The notes under the pieces are model-generated. The model saw nothing but the letters and a program-made list of their open reading frames with translations, did not search any database and was not told where the DNA came from. From Paralichthys olivaceus (taxonomy: Eukaryota; Chordata; Actinopteri; Pleuronectiformes; Paralichthyidae): a DNA stretch of 64,000 nucleotides. This document shows positions 31,025-43,659 of the stretch, piece after piece. The translations under genes and the position numbers were made by a program. Location: the NCBI RefSeq assembly GCF_024713975.1, contig NC_091102.1, positions 21,921,001 to 21,985,000 of the forward strand. Reading direction: 5' to 3'. Each line of letters opens with the position of its first letter. Position 1 is the stretch's first letter.

Positions 31025-31185
31025 AGGCACAGTTGAATAGATTTAGCACATTTTGACATCTAAGTTGAATAAGTTTAAGACATTGTGAAATCAAAGTTTA
31101 ATGAATTCACCACACACAACTGAATGAAATTAGAACATTATGACATCAAAGTTGAAATAGATTAGCACAGTGTTATGTGTAGGTC
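31025..31185. repeat. Degenerate minisatellite, right block
   Basis: The same unit as at 26230-26740 appears here four to five times (gttgaatagatttagcaca, then gttgaataagtttaagaca, then gttgaaatagattagcaca). The two blocks bracket the orphan gene and the LINE fossil. Confidence 0.7.
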
Positions 31186-31199
31186 TAATAAATTAAGCA

Positions 31200-31400
31200 T
31201 GGCAGTCTAATCCTATAGGAGCATAACTAAGGGCTGACCTGAGCCAGCCCTAACTATAAACTCTATCAAAGAGGAAAGTCTTAATTCTACTCTTAAAAGC
31301 GAACCCATTTGTGGAAGTACAAATTCCCTGGTTGGTGTTTCACGTTTAAAACTCATGGTATCCCCCTTACAAAGACTGGCCTCTTCCCCCATCTGCACCA
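31200..31400. repeat. Dispersed teleost repeat (AGCATAACTAAGGG type)
   Basis: The succession gagcataactaagggctgac, ccagccctaactataaactc and aaagaggaaagtcttaattc is a widespread fish repeat that I recall from many genomes. The family is unassigned; there is no coding capacity. Confidence 0.55.
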
Positions 31401-31576
31401 TGCTCTGGCTTCAGAGAGAGCTTCACTTCCTCCAACACTCACTTATAACTTTTTGTAGAAAATAAAAAAAACAATAGTTCATATTTTACCTTGTACTTTC
31501 ATTATCAATTCTCTGATAATTTACTCACTGTAAATGTTCTAAATGTGAAAACAATACAACCAACATGATTATTGCA

Positions 31577-31794
31577 ACATGTCGAATTTGAATGTTGGGG
31601 TTTACGGACACTCGGACGACACCACAGGAGCAGTATGGTGGCATTTTATGTGTATCGTGTTGTTTTTCTACATTCCTACACCCTGAAACTCCAAAAGTGT
31701 TTTGCGGACTCAAACACTTTCACCCACCCCTCAGAAACAGTGGTGAGTAGATAGTGAGTGAATTTTAATATGTGGGTGAACTATCCCTTTAAAT
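31577..31794. mobile_element. Single-arm remnant of the GGGATAGTTC MITE
   Basis: This segment matches the right arm of the 7957-8573 element: tcgaatttgaatgttggggt, then ggacactcgg, and the terminal GAACTATCCCTTTAA. The left arm is absent, so this copy is 5'-truncated. Confidence 0.75.
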
Positions 31795-31888
31795 AAAACT
31801 GTTTTGCAGTTTGTGTCTCTTTGGAAAAAAGAAAGAATAAAGAACATAAATTAAAGCAATTAAATTTACATTTATCATTTCCTTGAAC

Positions 31889-31969
31889 GTGACGCGTCAC
31901 TCACTGATCGCTCTCCTATTGGTCACTTTGCTCGGTTCTCTCCTCCCATTGGCCGGGCTACCTGCCAAT
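31889..31969. promoter_or_regulatory. pgap1: pgap1 promoter elements: CRE-like palindrome and three CCAAT boxes
   Basis: Upstream of the pgap1 start codon lies the perfect 12-base palindrome GTGACGCGTCAC (31889-31900), a CRE/ATF-like site. It is followed by CCAAT boxes at 31918-31922 and 31948-31952 (inverted, ATTGG) and 31965-31969 (direct). Spacing of about 30 and 17 bp and the GC-rich context fit an NF-Y-type, TATA-less promoter. No full ER-stress element (CCAAT-N9-CCACG) is seen. Confidence 0.55.
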
Positions 31970-32024
31970 CAGCACGGATTGTTCAACGAGTAGTTCCTGT
32001 TGTGGGGTTGAGCCGGTGAGCGTG

Positions 32025-32078
32025 TCAGTCAGTCAGACAGACAGACAGACAGACAGTCAGACAGACAGACAGTCAGAC
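32025..32078. repeat. CAGA/CAGT tetranucleotide repeat in the pgap1 5' UTR
   Basis: About thirteen tetranucleotide units, mostly CAGA with interspersed CAGT, stand 55-110 bp before the pgap1 start codon. They are thus probably in the 5' UTR or at the start site. Length polymorphism is likely. Confidence 0.85.
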
Positions 32079-32133
32079 GTGCTGGGAGCATGAAGGCTGA
32101 ATGAGATGTGAAAGCCGGAGGAAGGAGCGAACC

Positions 32134-35100
32134 ATGAAAGTCGCCTCTGTGGTCGTATACGGGGTCGCGCTGGGGCTCCTGGCGGTCGGCCTGCGAGAGC
32201 TGCTGACTGGCTTCGAGGAGAACAGATGCAGTATGACCTACATGTTTGAATACCCAGAGTACAGGGTGAGTGCACAGGCGCTGGTTTGTACCTCACACCA
32301 CTGCGAGAACAGGCCGAATGGGAGCTCGTGGAGAACACAGCTGGCTGAGTGGCTCCGTTGTTCTTTTAGCTCCACTCTGAACAGACGAAATACATTGTCA
32401 CTGTAAAAGATGCGTTCAAAGCTACTTCCTGGATTGAGAGCTGCTAACGTCACCTGACGGACAGGTTTCTGTTTACACCTGCACCTGTTGTTTGCTACAC
32501 GCTGAGTAGATTAGCCCAAACTAGCCAGGTTAAAAGCCATGGATCAGATCCCGATCTTTCAATCCTCTCAGCAGGTCACCCGGCAGATACGGACGTGTGT
32601 TTGTTTAGATCAGTGATTCCATGTCCTCTGTTTCACAGATGGAAGCAGGGCACTGTATCAGTCTGACTCCCCACAGGAGATCATGAGGGGGAGAAAAAGA
32701 GCCCCACGTATCTAGAAAATGATCTCTGGCCTTGTGTGTGTGGTTGATGGACATGGTCTGTACAGTCAGTGTTGGTGTTGGTGATGGCAGCAGGGCAGAG
32801 AGCAAATCATGATCAATCAGAATTTATTTGTCTAGCCCATTTTCACAAATAATATAAGATCAGACTTTATTAATCCCGAGGGAAATTCTTGTGCCTGCTT
32901 GATCCAGATTATCATAACACAATATGTAGTAGAGTACAGAGACTAAAAAAATAGTTTAAGTCTAAAGAATATAAGTGAAAATAAAGATAAAAGAAAAATG
33001 GGAATGAAATGAAAATATAAGGTGTGTCAGGAGTAAGGGCGTAGTGCCTAACAGCAATAATAATAGAAATTACAACAAAACAATGGAACATAAAATAAGT
33101 ATGTTACGTGAGAAAGTAAAATTTTAACAGGGAGAAAAAACAAAAACCTAGAAACAAATAGCAAGTATGATATTTGAATCAAGGTGGGGACAACACTGCA
33201 GAGGTGAAAAACACATTTGACAGAACTTCTTCTTCTTCATCTCTCGGCTGCTCCCTTTTCGGGGTCGCCACAGCGGCCTCATCTGCCAATATATCCACTA
33301 ACCCTCCTATTTGTGATCCGCATGTTTGTTTTGGCACAAGTATTACACCGGATGCCCTTCCTGATGCAACCCTCACCATTTATCTGGGCATTTGAATACT
33401 TTGAACAGGTTTTATTTCTTGTCTGTATTATAGGGGAATGATAGTGTTTAAGGCGAATGGACCATTATGAAATTTTTCCAACTTCAAAGTGACAACTAAT
33501 CTCATAATTCTTCTCATATGGAACAAATGCAGATGTACTCCTACAATTATACAGTACATGTACCATTAAAGGTCTGGACTTTCTTGGTACAGATGAAGAA
33601 TCTACGACCTTACAGGAGGTTGTTGACCATCATATTACTTCTCATGTAAATCTTAAATGAGCTCTATGGAGTAATTAACTCATGGAAGTATTTTTAAACA
33701 TGGCTTTGAGCTAAGGTTAATGAACTGTATGTGTTTTAATGTAAGTTTGGAACTTCCAATCTGTTCACAGCGAGTGGCCTTGCCTCGGCGTGTTGCCAGA
33801 CTGTACCCAGCGTACGGGCTCTACCTTTATGGAGAGGGTCTATATGCCCAGGAGACCCGAGCACTTAAACTCACTGGCGCCCCTGTGCTCTTCTTGCCTG
33901 GAAATGCTGGCAGTTACAAACAAGGTTAGTGCACAAAGTCAGTTGCAGCTTTATTGAAGATTGTCCCAAGACAGTTTCGGTATTTACATTAAAATCGGCA
34001 AATACTGGTGACTTTCTTTCTTAATAAATTGACATGCTTAGGTTGTTTAAGGACATTAAAGACTAGCAGAACACTAAACTAGAGAAGAATCAGTCAGGAA
34101 GGATAAGGAGAGAGCAAATGGCCACCACATGCAAAAACATTGTCCATTGCACCTGTTGATGTTGATGCTGAAATTGATTCACAAACACTTGTGCTTCCTA
34201 AATGGACACATTGATATCCTTGAAATTTAACTGACTTGGTGTTGCACTGTGACAATCAAGTTTTCCTTTTTATTTTTTTTGATATATATATATATCTATA
34301 TATACTGTATATATATAAAATAATTGATTGTAAAGTAGTATTAATGCTGAAAATATGGTGGTGACCTGTTTAGCATTAGCATTGATCCCAAAGTCCACAT
34401 CTGATTTCACTGAACTTTTCATACCTAATGCTATCAGTAAAACCACACAGCCTTCTATTATTATTTTTACTGTTCAACACCAACAGACGTCTTCTTCTCT
34501 TTTGTTGTAGCTCGCTCCCTGGGCTCGGTGGCCCTCAGGAAGGCTGAAAACATGGAGGGAGGTCTCCACTTCAATGTGTTCACCGTGGACTTCAATGAGG
34601 AGCTGGTTGCGCTTTACGGTGGCAGTTTGCTCCAGCAGACACACTTTCTGCATGAGAGCATTAAGGCCATCCTAAGGCTGTACAAGGTTAGACCTAAAAT
34701 ATTATTTATATGTCAGAGAGGGTTACTTTTTGCTGCAGGTGTTATATTTCACTGCCAGGGATACATATCATTTTCCATCACCCTCTAAATTTACATGTGT
34801 TGGCATTCAGTTAAACTTTTCAAACTGCACGTTGTGCTGTCATGAAAAAAAGTAGACAAATTCCTGAGACGCCACTACGAGAGTGCAATCAAGATGCACA
34901 GTTTAAATGAAGTACAGTATATTACACTCCTATGTACAGCCCATTTAAAGATTGTCTATTAAAGCACAGGGAATCAGACATCAGTATATTACATGGGTTG
35001 AGCATGTAACATTTGCAAACAGAGGTGGGTTGGGATAAATGCTTGTTAACACAAGTAAACCCTTAGAAATTAGGTTTAAAAGCAACATGAGATAACTAAG

Positions 35101-38100
35101 AGACCTTGGATCAAGAGGTCAAATCATTTGCGCTCACACGATATGTGCATTGATCACGGTTATCTACTTTGGTCATGGTTTTTAACCGTCTTCTACCTTT
35201 CTGGATTTGCCAGCATCTGAAGACCCCTCCCCCGAGTGTGGTGCTTGTGGGCCATTCCATGGGAGGAGTGGTGGCTCGGGCTCTGTTCACTTTGCCCCGT
35301 TTTAACACCAATCTGGTCAGCCTGATCATTACCCAGGCCTCTCCTCACCTGGCTCCAGTACTGGCCCTGGACCCATACCTGCTGGGTAAGAACAACTCTC
35401 ATGCTGAGTCACTGGTACATTGACACTGTTGGCACTGAGTTATGTCCTCATTTCATGCAGAGACAGCAGTTGTTTCCATCCTACTTAGGAGGAGACACTC
35501 ATCTGTAAAATGTGTTGGTCTGTAAACAGTTCCCCCCGTAGGGAACCTAAAGTGAAGATTTAAATGTGGTCCGTGTGATTGTAATATAAAAACTATGTGG
35601 TGGATATAAGCGACAGTTTTTCCTCATCTTTGTTCCTGTTGTTTTCAGATTTCTACTCTGCAGTGAGAAAGAAATGGGTGAACCAGGCGAACAAACTCAG
35701 AAACATCACAGTCCTGTCCGTTGGGGGCGGTTACCGTGACTACCAGGTCCGGTCTGGTCTAACATCCCTGCCGTGTCCTTCAGGAGACCCCAATAAGTTG
35801 TCACTGGTGGTAAGATCTGTTTCTGGATTGGTATGATGACTGAGCCTCTCTCATGGACATTAAGAACTGAGCAAACAAAAGGAGCAGGTCCAAATTTAGT
35901 TCTGAATTTAGAGGAGAATGACCCTGCACTACTCTGTCTTCTTATTTTTATCAAGGCAACTGCAGTTCCCCGGACATGGGTGTCAACCGACCACCTCTCC
36001 ATTGTTTGGTAAAAGCTATGACATTATGTTTGTTCAGACTATCTATTATCCTGAACATTTATTTAAATATTATTCAGGTCATTCGTATGCATTGTGTATT
36101 ACTTTGTGTTCCAGGTGTAAAGAGCTTGTTCTTGCCACTGTCAGGGCATTCTTCGACCTCATTGATCCTGAAACCAGACAGGTCAGAGCAAACACGCTAA
36201 TCACCTATTTATCAAAGCCAATGAAATGTCACATCTCTCATATCTCACCTTATCTGTTGTCAAACTAATCAGTGTGTTCTTATTAGTTCACAGAGAATCA
36301 GGAGAAGAAAATAGCCGTACTAAACCATCACTTCATCAGACATCCTGTCAGGATGGTGGGAGAGACTCACGACGCGTCCATCTCAACCTTAGGTCAGAGA
36401 AACACTTCCATCAAGAGGCTGGAATAAACAGATACAGTCATTTATTTAATCAGATCACCATCTTGTTCAGGTTCTTTTAGACCAGGGGTGGGCAAACTTT
36501 TTGGCCCAAAGGCCACATTAGATTTTAGATGGGCCACTAGTACTAGTTTATGAAGGAAAAAATTAACTAACACAATAAATTACATTTGAAATCAGTTTCT
36601 CCCAAAGTAATGAAAATAAACTCACCCTGTGTGCTTTCTTTAATGGGAACAGTGCTGCTGGTCACCCTTTTTCGCAAGTGCATCAAAGTCCAGTGTAATA
36701 TTTGATGTGGCTATTCGCAGGACAGAGCTCAAGTGTTCATCAGTGACATTTTTTGTCTTTGTCCATTTGCTCAATACGGCCAGTCACTGTTCTGCATGAT
36801 AAGTTTATGTTTTCAAATGTATCTATCTATCAAATTTATTTTAGAGACTTGTTGTCTCCACCATACATTCCTTAAAAAAGCCTTCAGAGAAAGGCTTGCT
36901 CGCTTCGCTAAATTATTTGACAATAGATAACTTGTCTTTGTGCTGGACACCTGAATTGCAGAATGTCGAGCTTGTAAATTGGCTGCTGCCTTGAAGCTGT
37001 GCTCGACCTTTCATGGGATGACAAGTTGCTATGATAGATTGCGTACACGGTGGAAAAGTGTTGGCTGATGTTTTATCTTTGAATACAGCCAGGCCATCTA
37101 GACATATCCGACATATGGCCTTTGATAAGATTTTCTTAAAACCTGGAACTTGAATTTTCTCTTCTTTGGTCTGCTCAATTTGGGGATTGCTGCTTAATTC
37201 AAGATGCAGATCTAGTCAGGTGAAGAGATGAGTGACTCTTGTTCTCTACATTAGAAAAGGTTGGTTGTATTTGCAGCGTGCCATCTAGCAGAACCAACAT
37301 TCCTAACATCAGGCAGGAACAAATTATGTTAAATGATGTGGCCCTAGGGCCGTAGATTGCCCACCCCCAATTTAGACAGTCACTGAGCCATATCTTTACA
37401 TGTGCTTCAAATTGTTATACTGTATTTTTAACATTTGGAGTTTTTGTTTACTTTATGAAGCAAAGTGAACTGCAGTTTTACATTAGTAAAGAATCAAATA
37501 TCTTAACACATATTGTCCTGTTCTTTCACTTTGTCTCAATTTTTCTAGATTTTCCTGATGTGTGGAGTGAAGTGAACACACTGCGTCTGGCTTACAGCAC
37601 ACCGAAGGTACCAGATGTAGTAATATTTACTGCTTTACCATTGCAATTTACAGAATTTTTTTTTTTTCAATGCAATACATGGCCTGGTTTTTTAATAAAT
37701 GATCTAAGATATAATGCCCTGATACCGACAGAACAGCAATTTCCAGTAGTGTGCAGTGTTGCTCTCTGTCTACAGGAAGGACAGGTGAAATATTTCATGT
37801 TTGCCCTGTCGAGTCGCAGGAAAGCCTACAGCCATTTCTACTGCCGGAGCAGCAACCTGGTGAGTTTTCACCACTGTTGTGTTTTCATCCCTTTTGGTTT
37901 TGAGCTACAGGCGTTGCAATGCTTTATTTCTCTAAGCTGATTTCAGTATTCTGAATTATCACTCACATCTCAGACGAATGCATACAGTGGCTTCATGAGG
38001 TGTTCTCATTTTATTATGGATTATTTAGTGTCAAACATTTTAATTTGATCAATTTCCAGTTAAATCAATAACAACAAAAAGTGAAAACTGAAGCCATTGT

Positions 38101-41100
38101 ATGTACAGTGAAGTCCAAAAGCTACACATTCAGTGAAACTAAACTAATTGGTGTATTATATGAAAATCCAGATAGAATATGACATTACTGGTTGTTTAAG
38201 TTAAAGGTACAGTATGTCTGGTCCTGTATCACTGAACATGTTAGTTCTCGTCTGTTAACAAATATGAAGACACAAGAGTAAAGAAATACATGTGATTCTG
38301 ATGTAGTGTTGTCCAACAGGAGATGACTAGCTGGGTTTATGGCTGTGTGCACAAGAATGGTTCATGGTAAGAATAACATTGAAAAGTATCTCTTCTTTCC
38401 GCTTATGTCTTCAATCAAAGTCTTTTTGCCCATCCTGATTTTTCTGCATTTATTCAAGAGAAAATGTAAGTCTGTTTATGGTAATGTTTGAAGACGTTTC
38501 TGTTGTGCTTCGTTTGTGTACTGAAATTTGCAGTCTACATGCTGTTGATCTATCTGTGGGAACTGAGCTGCTGCCACCATACAAGGTAATTATCCTTCAG
38601 ACGCCCTCCTGACTAGTCTGAGCTGCTATCGTTTGCCCCTAACTGTGTGTTCTTGTCCTCAGGTCCTGATTTTGAGTCTCAGTGATTTGTCTTCAGTTAG
38701 TCATCTAGTTGTTTCGGCCTCCAACCTCAATGGCAAACAGGTACTACCATCTTGGATGAATGATACAGTCATTGAAAATGCAAACCTAACACAGATGCAG
38801 TATATTGGTATAGGTGTAGAAATGGTGCCATCAAATAGTTTGTCCATTAGATGGCGCTCCAGCAATACTCTGAGCCCTGTCTGCAGCACATGTAGCAGAG
38901 TACACATCCCAGCTGAGCACACAGTGGGGCAGAGTCGAGCAGTGTCTTCATCGTAAGTTGATACTTACGTGTAATACATTGCTGATGAACAGTGAACCCA
39001 TCATTTTCCCCTGTTATCACACTTTTGCTGTGTAAGTGACGTATCTAGCCAGCTATAGTTATTCAGCACAGTCAGTAAGGTAGCAGGTAGACAGTTAAAG
39101 CAGCAGAGCATCTCTTATTATTCATTCTGCAGCTCAGCACACAGCGGCGTCCTTGTGGACTGAGTCTATGGTTGTAGTTGGTAGGTGAAATACTGCAAAG
39201 TGAATAATCAACCACATCTTTTACTTTCCTGTCACAACTGTCATTGTTTATCTCAGTAATCACACATGTTTAATACATTAACCAGCTAGTTTTTTTTAGC
39301 TGAATGCTAACATCAGCAGGCTTTGAATCTAGATTCAAACAGCTCAAAAAAATTGCTCATAGCGTATAAAAGACTAAGTCAATACATCTAATGGTCCAGG
39401 AAGCAGAAACAGAAGATGTTACCCATACAAATTTGATCTGTTCCTCAGTTTACGGTGGAGTGTGAATGGCAAAGACAAGAATCTCAGACTCTGTCTGTCC
39501 CAGTACCACATGTCCTGTCCTTCGGTGAGTTATCTGACCTAAATATAAACAGATTTTTATTAAGACCTTAAGGAAGTATGTCAAATTGTGAAAAAGGGGC
39601 ATAATATGTCCCCATTAACTGATGAGGCTGATTGTCAAAGCTCTATGTGGAAACACAAGCTCAGTGTGTTTGTTGTTGTTTGTGTTGGTTCTGCAGGTTT
39701 GACTTTCAGCGACATTACGGTCAACTCTTCTGGACTTCTACACACCATCAAGCTTCATCACTTTCACCAGGTAGCTTTCATTACTTAATGCAGCCTCAGT
39801 ATCCCTGTTCCTACTGTGTCACCACATGTTGAACACCTCTGTGTCTTTAGGTCTATCAGGCATTCAGAATTAATGTTGCAAGCCAATGCAAAGTACATAA
39901 AGGTAAGTCTGATTTAATATATATGGAGGTACTTTTTCTAATGCAGGAGCTGAAATGTGACATAATTACTGTATTTGTTCTGTAGATAGATTGTCCAATG
40001 TGTACAGAATAATGGTGCCATGGTTTCGAGAGGACTCTTTAACCACAGTCAGGTTAGTTAAGTTAGTGTCATTCTCCAGGCATCTCCTATGTGACACACT
40101 TATTGCCATTATGACTTGATGTGATCTGTTCACCAGTGTGCCGTCAGTTACTGAGATCTCAGGGATGCTCCACACAAGTCGCCCAGACAACACATCAGGT
40201 GTCCTCCTTCAGCTTCACACTGCCCCCAACTGCCAGTACAAGGTACTACTCATATCTGCAGTAGGAAAACTGCAGTCTCTCTTTCACACATCCTGATGAC
40301 AATTTATCATGTAAAACCTTTTTTTTAATTATTTTTTCCTTCTGATTCAGGTTTCAATAAGGACTTCATTGCCCAGGGTGCTTGGGCAGGTACTACATTG
40401 CACACTAAGTGTCTTTGTTCTGTTTGATTGGGTAACAGACCAGGCATCTGATGATAAATCATGTTAAACCATCTTTAAACAAAAATGGCAACTATACATA
40501 CAATAGTTATTTGTCATGAATAAATAGTGATTCTGATCTGGTGTCTTTTATCTGACAGATCCTGAGGTTCTGTGGTCCTATGGTACCAGTTTACACAGCT
40601 GTAACTCTGCTGCTGGCCTGTGGGGGGCAGCTGTCAACCATCCTGAAGTCGAGGCGAGCTGCAGACATGAGCCAGGTGGTGGGCAAAGGCCTGCAGCCTC
40701 ATAAAGTCAACCTGCCCGTTTATGTTCTGCACATCTTACTTAGGTAGGCTTTGGAAGAATGTGAAAGTCTATTCCTCACCTTGGAAACAGACATTGACAG
40801 CGTTACCAGGTTTTTTCCAAGGATTCCAATCTATCCCACAACCCTCTGTCTTTAAAAGGGATGTTATAAAAGTATAAAAGCTGAATATTTTCATGTTTTC
40901 TTGCTAATCCTCCTCTTCCCTCCACTGCCTCAGCTGTAGCCGCTTTCAAGAGTTCTGGTCCATTTTATGCCTCCCCCCCATGGATGTTCTGCCTGCATCT
41001 TTTCCTGATGCAATGTTTCATAATGGCGAGATACTAGTTGAAGAATGGCCCCACCTCCTGTCCCCTCTGCTGTACATTTTGGGGGCAGCTGTGGCATACT

Positions 41101-42925
41101 GGGGGAGCACACTGCTCCGTCTAATTATGCGGCTGATCTCATTAATATTGGCGCCACTACACAGGTATGTCTGGACAGTTGAACAGTTGAGTATGTGATT
41201 TGTAACTGTAATTGAGTGGTCTTTAGGCTGAATAATATGTTAGCACGTCTGTCCTTTAATGGCATCCCTCCTCTTTTTTCATTTTCTCTTTTCCTGCAGA
41301 CCATCTGTCTCTAGAGACTGTGGCACCCTGCGACTGCGGACCCAGCTCCTCATCGCCCTCTGTCTGACAGTTATCGGCGGGATTTCCTGTGGAGCGTTTT
41401 CAGTCTTTGCTGCTTTTTTGCTTCACCTTTATAGGGTGAGTTTTAAGATGTGGTGAAATGAGAGGAGAGCCCCTGACCTGTGAGCAATAGTTGTTTTAAT
41501 ACCAGTGTTGGCTTTTTGATTTGATTTTGATGAACTGGGACTGCACATGCAAATACTGCAAGCAGACAATATTTACAGATTATGTTGCTTGTTCTTTTTT
41601 ACTTTGCATGCTCAGGTGCTACGGCTACAAATGACAGAGAGGTCTTTGAGTCACATGCTGAATCTGGTAAGATTTTTAACTTGTACTGTTTGGTCTAATC
41701 ACACCACTTGATGAACCAGCACCAGTTATATCACCTAATGTTGGTATTGAGGATGCTTATGGTGTGAATGCAGAGCTCGGGTTCAAAAGCTTGCAGAAGA
41801 TTATACTGAATACACATATAATGCAATTGTATCCCTGTGGTATTAAATGGGAAAGTCTTTTGATTCTCCCACAATGTCGCAATCCAGGCGCCCCAGAAGC
41901 ACAAAGAAGCTGAGAACGGCACAGTCAACGTTGAGTGCTTGAGCAGGTCGAAAGAATGTAACGGCACCCCCCTGCTGTCTGAGTGTGCACTGGAGGAGGT
42001 GAGGGATGATCTACAGCTCCACCTCTGCCTATCAGCACTCTTCACGCTACCTGTCATGCTCAGTACACCATCACTCATCCACTGGATCCGCAACCTGAGG
42101 TACTGTATTAGCATAACATGAATGAAGTATATAAGAGACCATTAAGAGAACCTGCACTGCTGAAGTATCTTCATGTAAGACACCAAAGTCTGTCTTTTAA
42201 ACCCCAACAAAGCTTAGTGGCACCACATATTTATTTATAAATGCTTATTATGCACAGTACTAAAGCAAAACTACCACAGTGGTCTCTAGTTTACCAGATT
42301 TCTTGGATTCGTTTGGACCCTGGACCTACATCAAGTAATCTGCAATTTCCAGATAATCCCACATTTTATGTATGTAGCCTTATAAATGGATTCTTTAATT
42401 GTTAACAAATACTGCTGTCAAATCTTATGTTGCAGCAAGGGTGCGGATGTGTTGCTAAACTTCACCTCTGATTCATTTGTAAAAAAAAGCTGAAAACCAA
42501 GTCAAGTGCATGGGGTAGTGGGGTCTTATAGAAGGTGAATGGCACTAGAAATGTATATCATCTGTTTAAACTACATTGTGATTCTCCATAGATATACCAC
42601 CCAGTTGGACCCTGACCCTTGTTGGCCACACATTGTGCCTCTAGTTACTGTTTACATGCTGCTTATTAACTGCAACACGTTGAAACTTTACAACAGGTAG
42701 GATCACACCATCAACAACACAAACATTCCTTATTGTCTTTCTCGTCCTGTAACAATTGAATGTTAACTTGATCTTGATCTTTTCAGTAAACTACTGCCTC
42801 TGGCTTCCTGCCTCCCTCTGCCCTTGGCCATCACAATGGTGACCTTCTCTCCACTTCACCTCTACAGAGTCACCTACTTCCTGTTGCTGACACTCGTCCC
42901 TCTGGCGTTTTGTTGCCTGCTCTGA
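32134..42925 (+). CDS. pgap1: pgap1, GPI inositol-deacylase
   Basis: PGAP1 is an ER membrane lipase that removes the inositol-linked acyl chain from newly made GPI anchors. I assembled 26 exons: 32134-32265, 33771-33924, 34511-34686, 35214-35385, 35649-35809, 35956-36008, 36115-36181, 36287-36392, 37549-37607, 37776-37859, 38320-38366, 38534-38585, 38663-38740, 39449-39524, 39697-39770, 39851-39902, 39986-40052, 40137-40242, 40351-40389, 40559-40743, 40934-41164, 41300-41435, 41616-41666, 41888-42099, 42592-42696 and 42787-42925. All phases agree; the product is 937 residues (human 922). An N-terminal membrane anchor ([15 protein letters not shown]) precedes [27 protein letters not shown] and [11 protein letters not shown] lead to the lipase nucleophile GHSMGG (Ser169). 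Further on come [12 protein letters not shown] and several hydrophobic helices in the last third. The ATG at 32134 has A at -3 and starts the anchor; an in-frame ATG at 32101 would add 11 residues. Confidence 0.97.
32815..32905. repeat. Dispersed repeat fragments in pgap1 intron 1
   Basis: The stretch aatttatttgtctagcccat, then tttcacaaat, is the reverse complement of the ...gaatatgggctata end seen near 58145. It is followed by ctttattaatcccgagggaa, another common fish retroelement tail. Both are fragments. The A-rich DNA to 33175 shows nothing more. Confidence 0.5.
33225..33390. repeat. Dispersed teleost retroelement fragment (GGGGTCGCCACAGCGG type)
   Basis: The marks ttcttcttcttcatctctcg, ggggtcgccacagcggcctc, caagtattacaccggatgcc and cttcctgatgcaaccctc belong to a very common fish LINE/SINE-type repeat. 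Open frames called across it on both strands are not genes. Confidence 0.65.
36483..37369. mobile_element. hAT-like non-autonomous DNA transposon in pgap1 intron 8
   Basis: The element starts CAGGGGTGGGCAAACTTTTT and ends GATTGCCCACCCCCA, near-perfect inverted ends of hAT (Charlie-like) type. It is flanked by TTTTAGAC (36475-36482) and ATTTAGAC (37370-37377), an 8 bp target-site duplication with one mismatch, as expected of hAT insertion. The 887 bp interior has no long open frame. Confidence 0.8.
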
Positions 42926-43659
42926 CGGTATCTGGCTGGTTTCAGTCTTCGTCTCTACCATTACAAGCCTTCCTCTAAGTTACAGCCTGACTCTCTGCGG
43001 CTGGTTGAGGCTGATGTGTCAAGCTGCCATGGAGCAGAACTATAGACATATATAGCTTGGGGAACTGCCTGCTCAATGTTAGCATGAAAAGTTCTATGGC
43101 ATTTACTCTGTATTTTTAAAATGAGGTGATGTAAAGGCCTTGGAACATTTGGTGCAAATATGGCTCCATTAGAATGACCTGAAACCAAGTTTGCCTTACT
43201 CTGTATATCTATAGCTCTGCCTTCAAGGAGCAAGAACTCCACAACCAGTGAAGCTACTTATACTAGAGACTCTCAAACAGGGTGTTAGTGTAAAATGAGC
43301 TGTTTTGTTTTTCTTGTTTCTCGTGTCTGAAGTGGCTTCTGTCACGGTAGTTGCCATGCTGTGAACTCTCACACTGCCTCCTGCTTAGCAAGGACAGTTG
43401 TGTTTAGCTGGAACCCACTGACTGTCGCAGCACTGTCACAAAACAAGTGGTGGTGCCCTAACTTTCATTCCACAAGGAAAGCCCAAAGTAATCATGTTTA
43501 CAATTCCCTATAATCATTTTTGATACACGAAAATTTAGATTTGCACCGGAGATGTACCTGTGTAGGTTCCAGTGTGTCTCCTATTTTTCAGAAGAAATCA
43601 TGATCTGCTCCATGTTCTTTACAACATAGAGGTGTAGCTCATTTTCATAAGGCTGGTCT

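Noticed and set aside
24480-32000. CRISPR-like or phage-like repeat arrays in the repeat island
   Set aside because: The repeats are diverged, irregularly spaced and in a vertebrate nuclear context; no cas-like or phage genes.
33174-33441. Overlapping open frames on both strands in pgap1 intron 1
   Set aside because: They fall on a known type of dispersed fish repeat (GGGGTCGCCACAGCGG) and have no family match.
38740-39210. Possible extra pgap1 exon following 38740 (read-through frame)
   Set aside because: The frame after the GTACTA donor does not resemble PGAP1, while splicing to 39449 restores the family sequence in phase.
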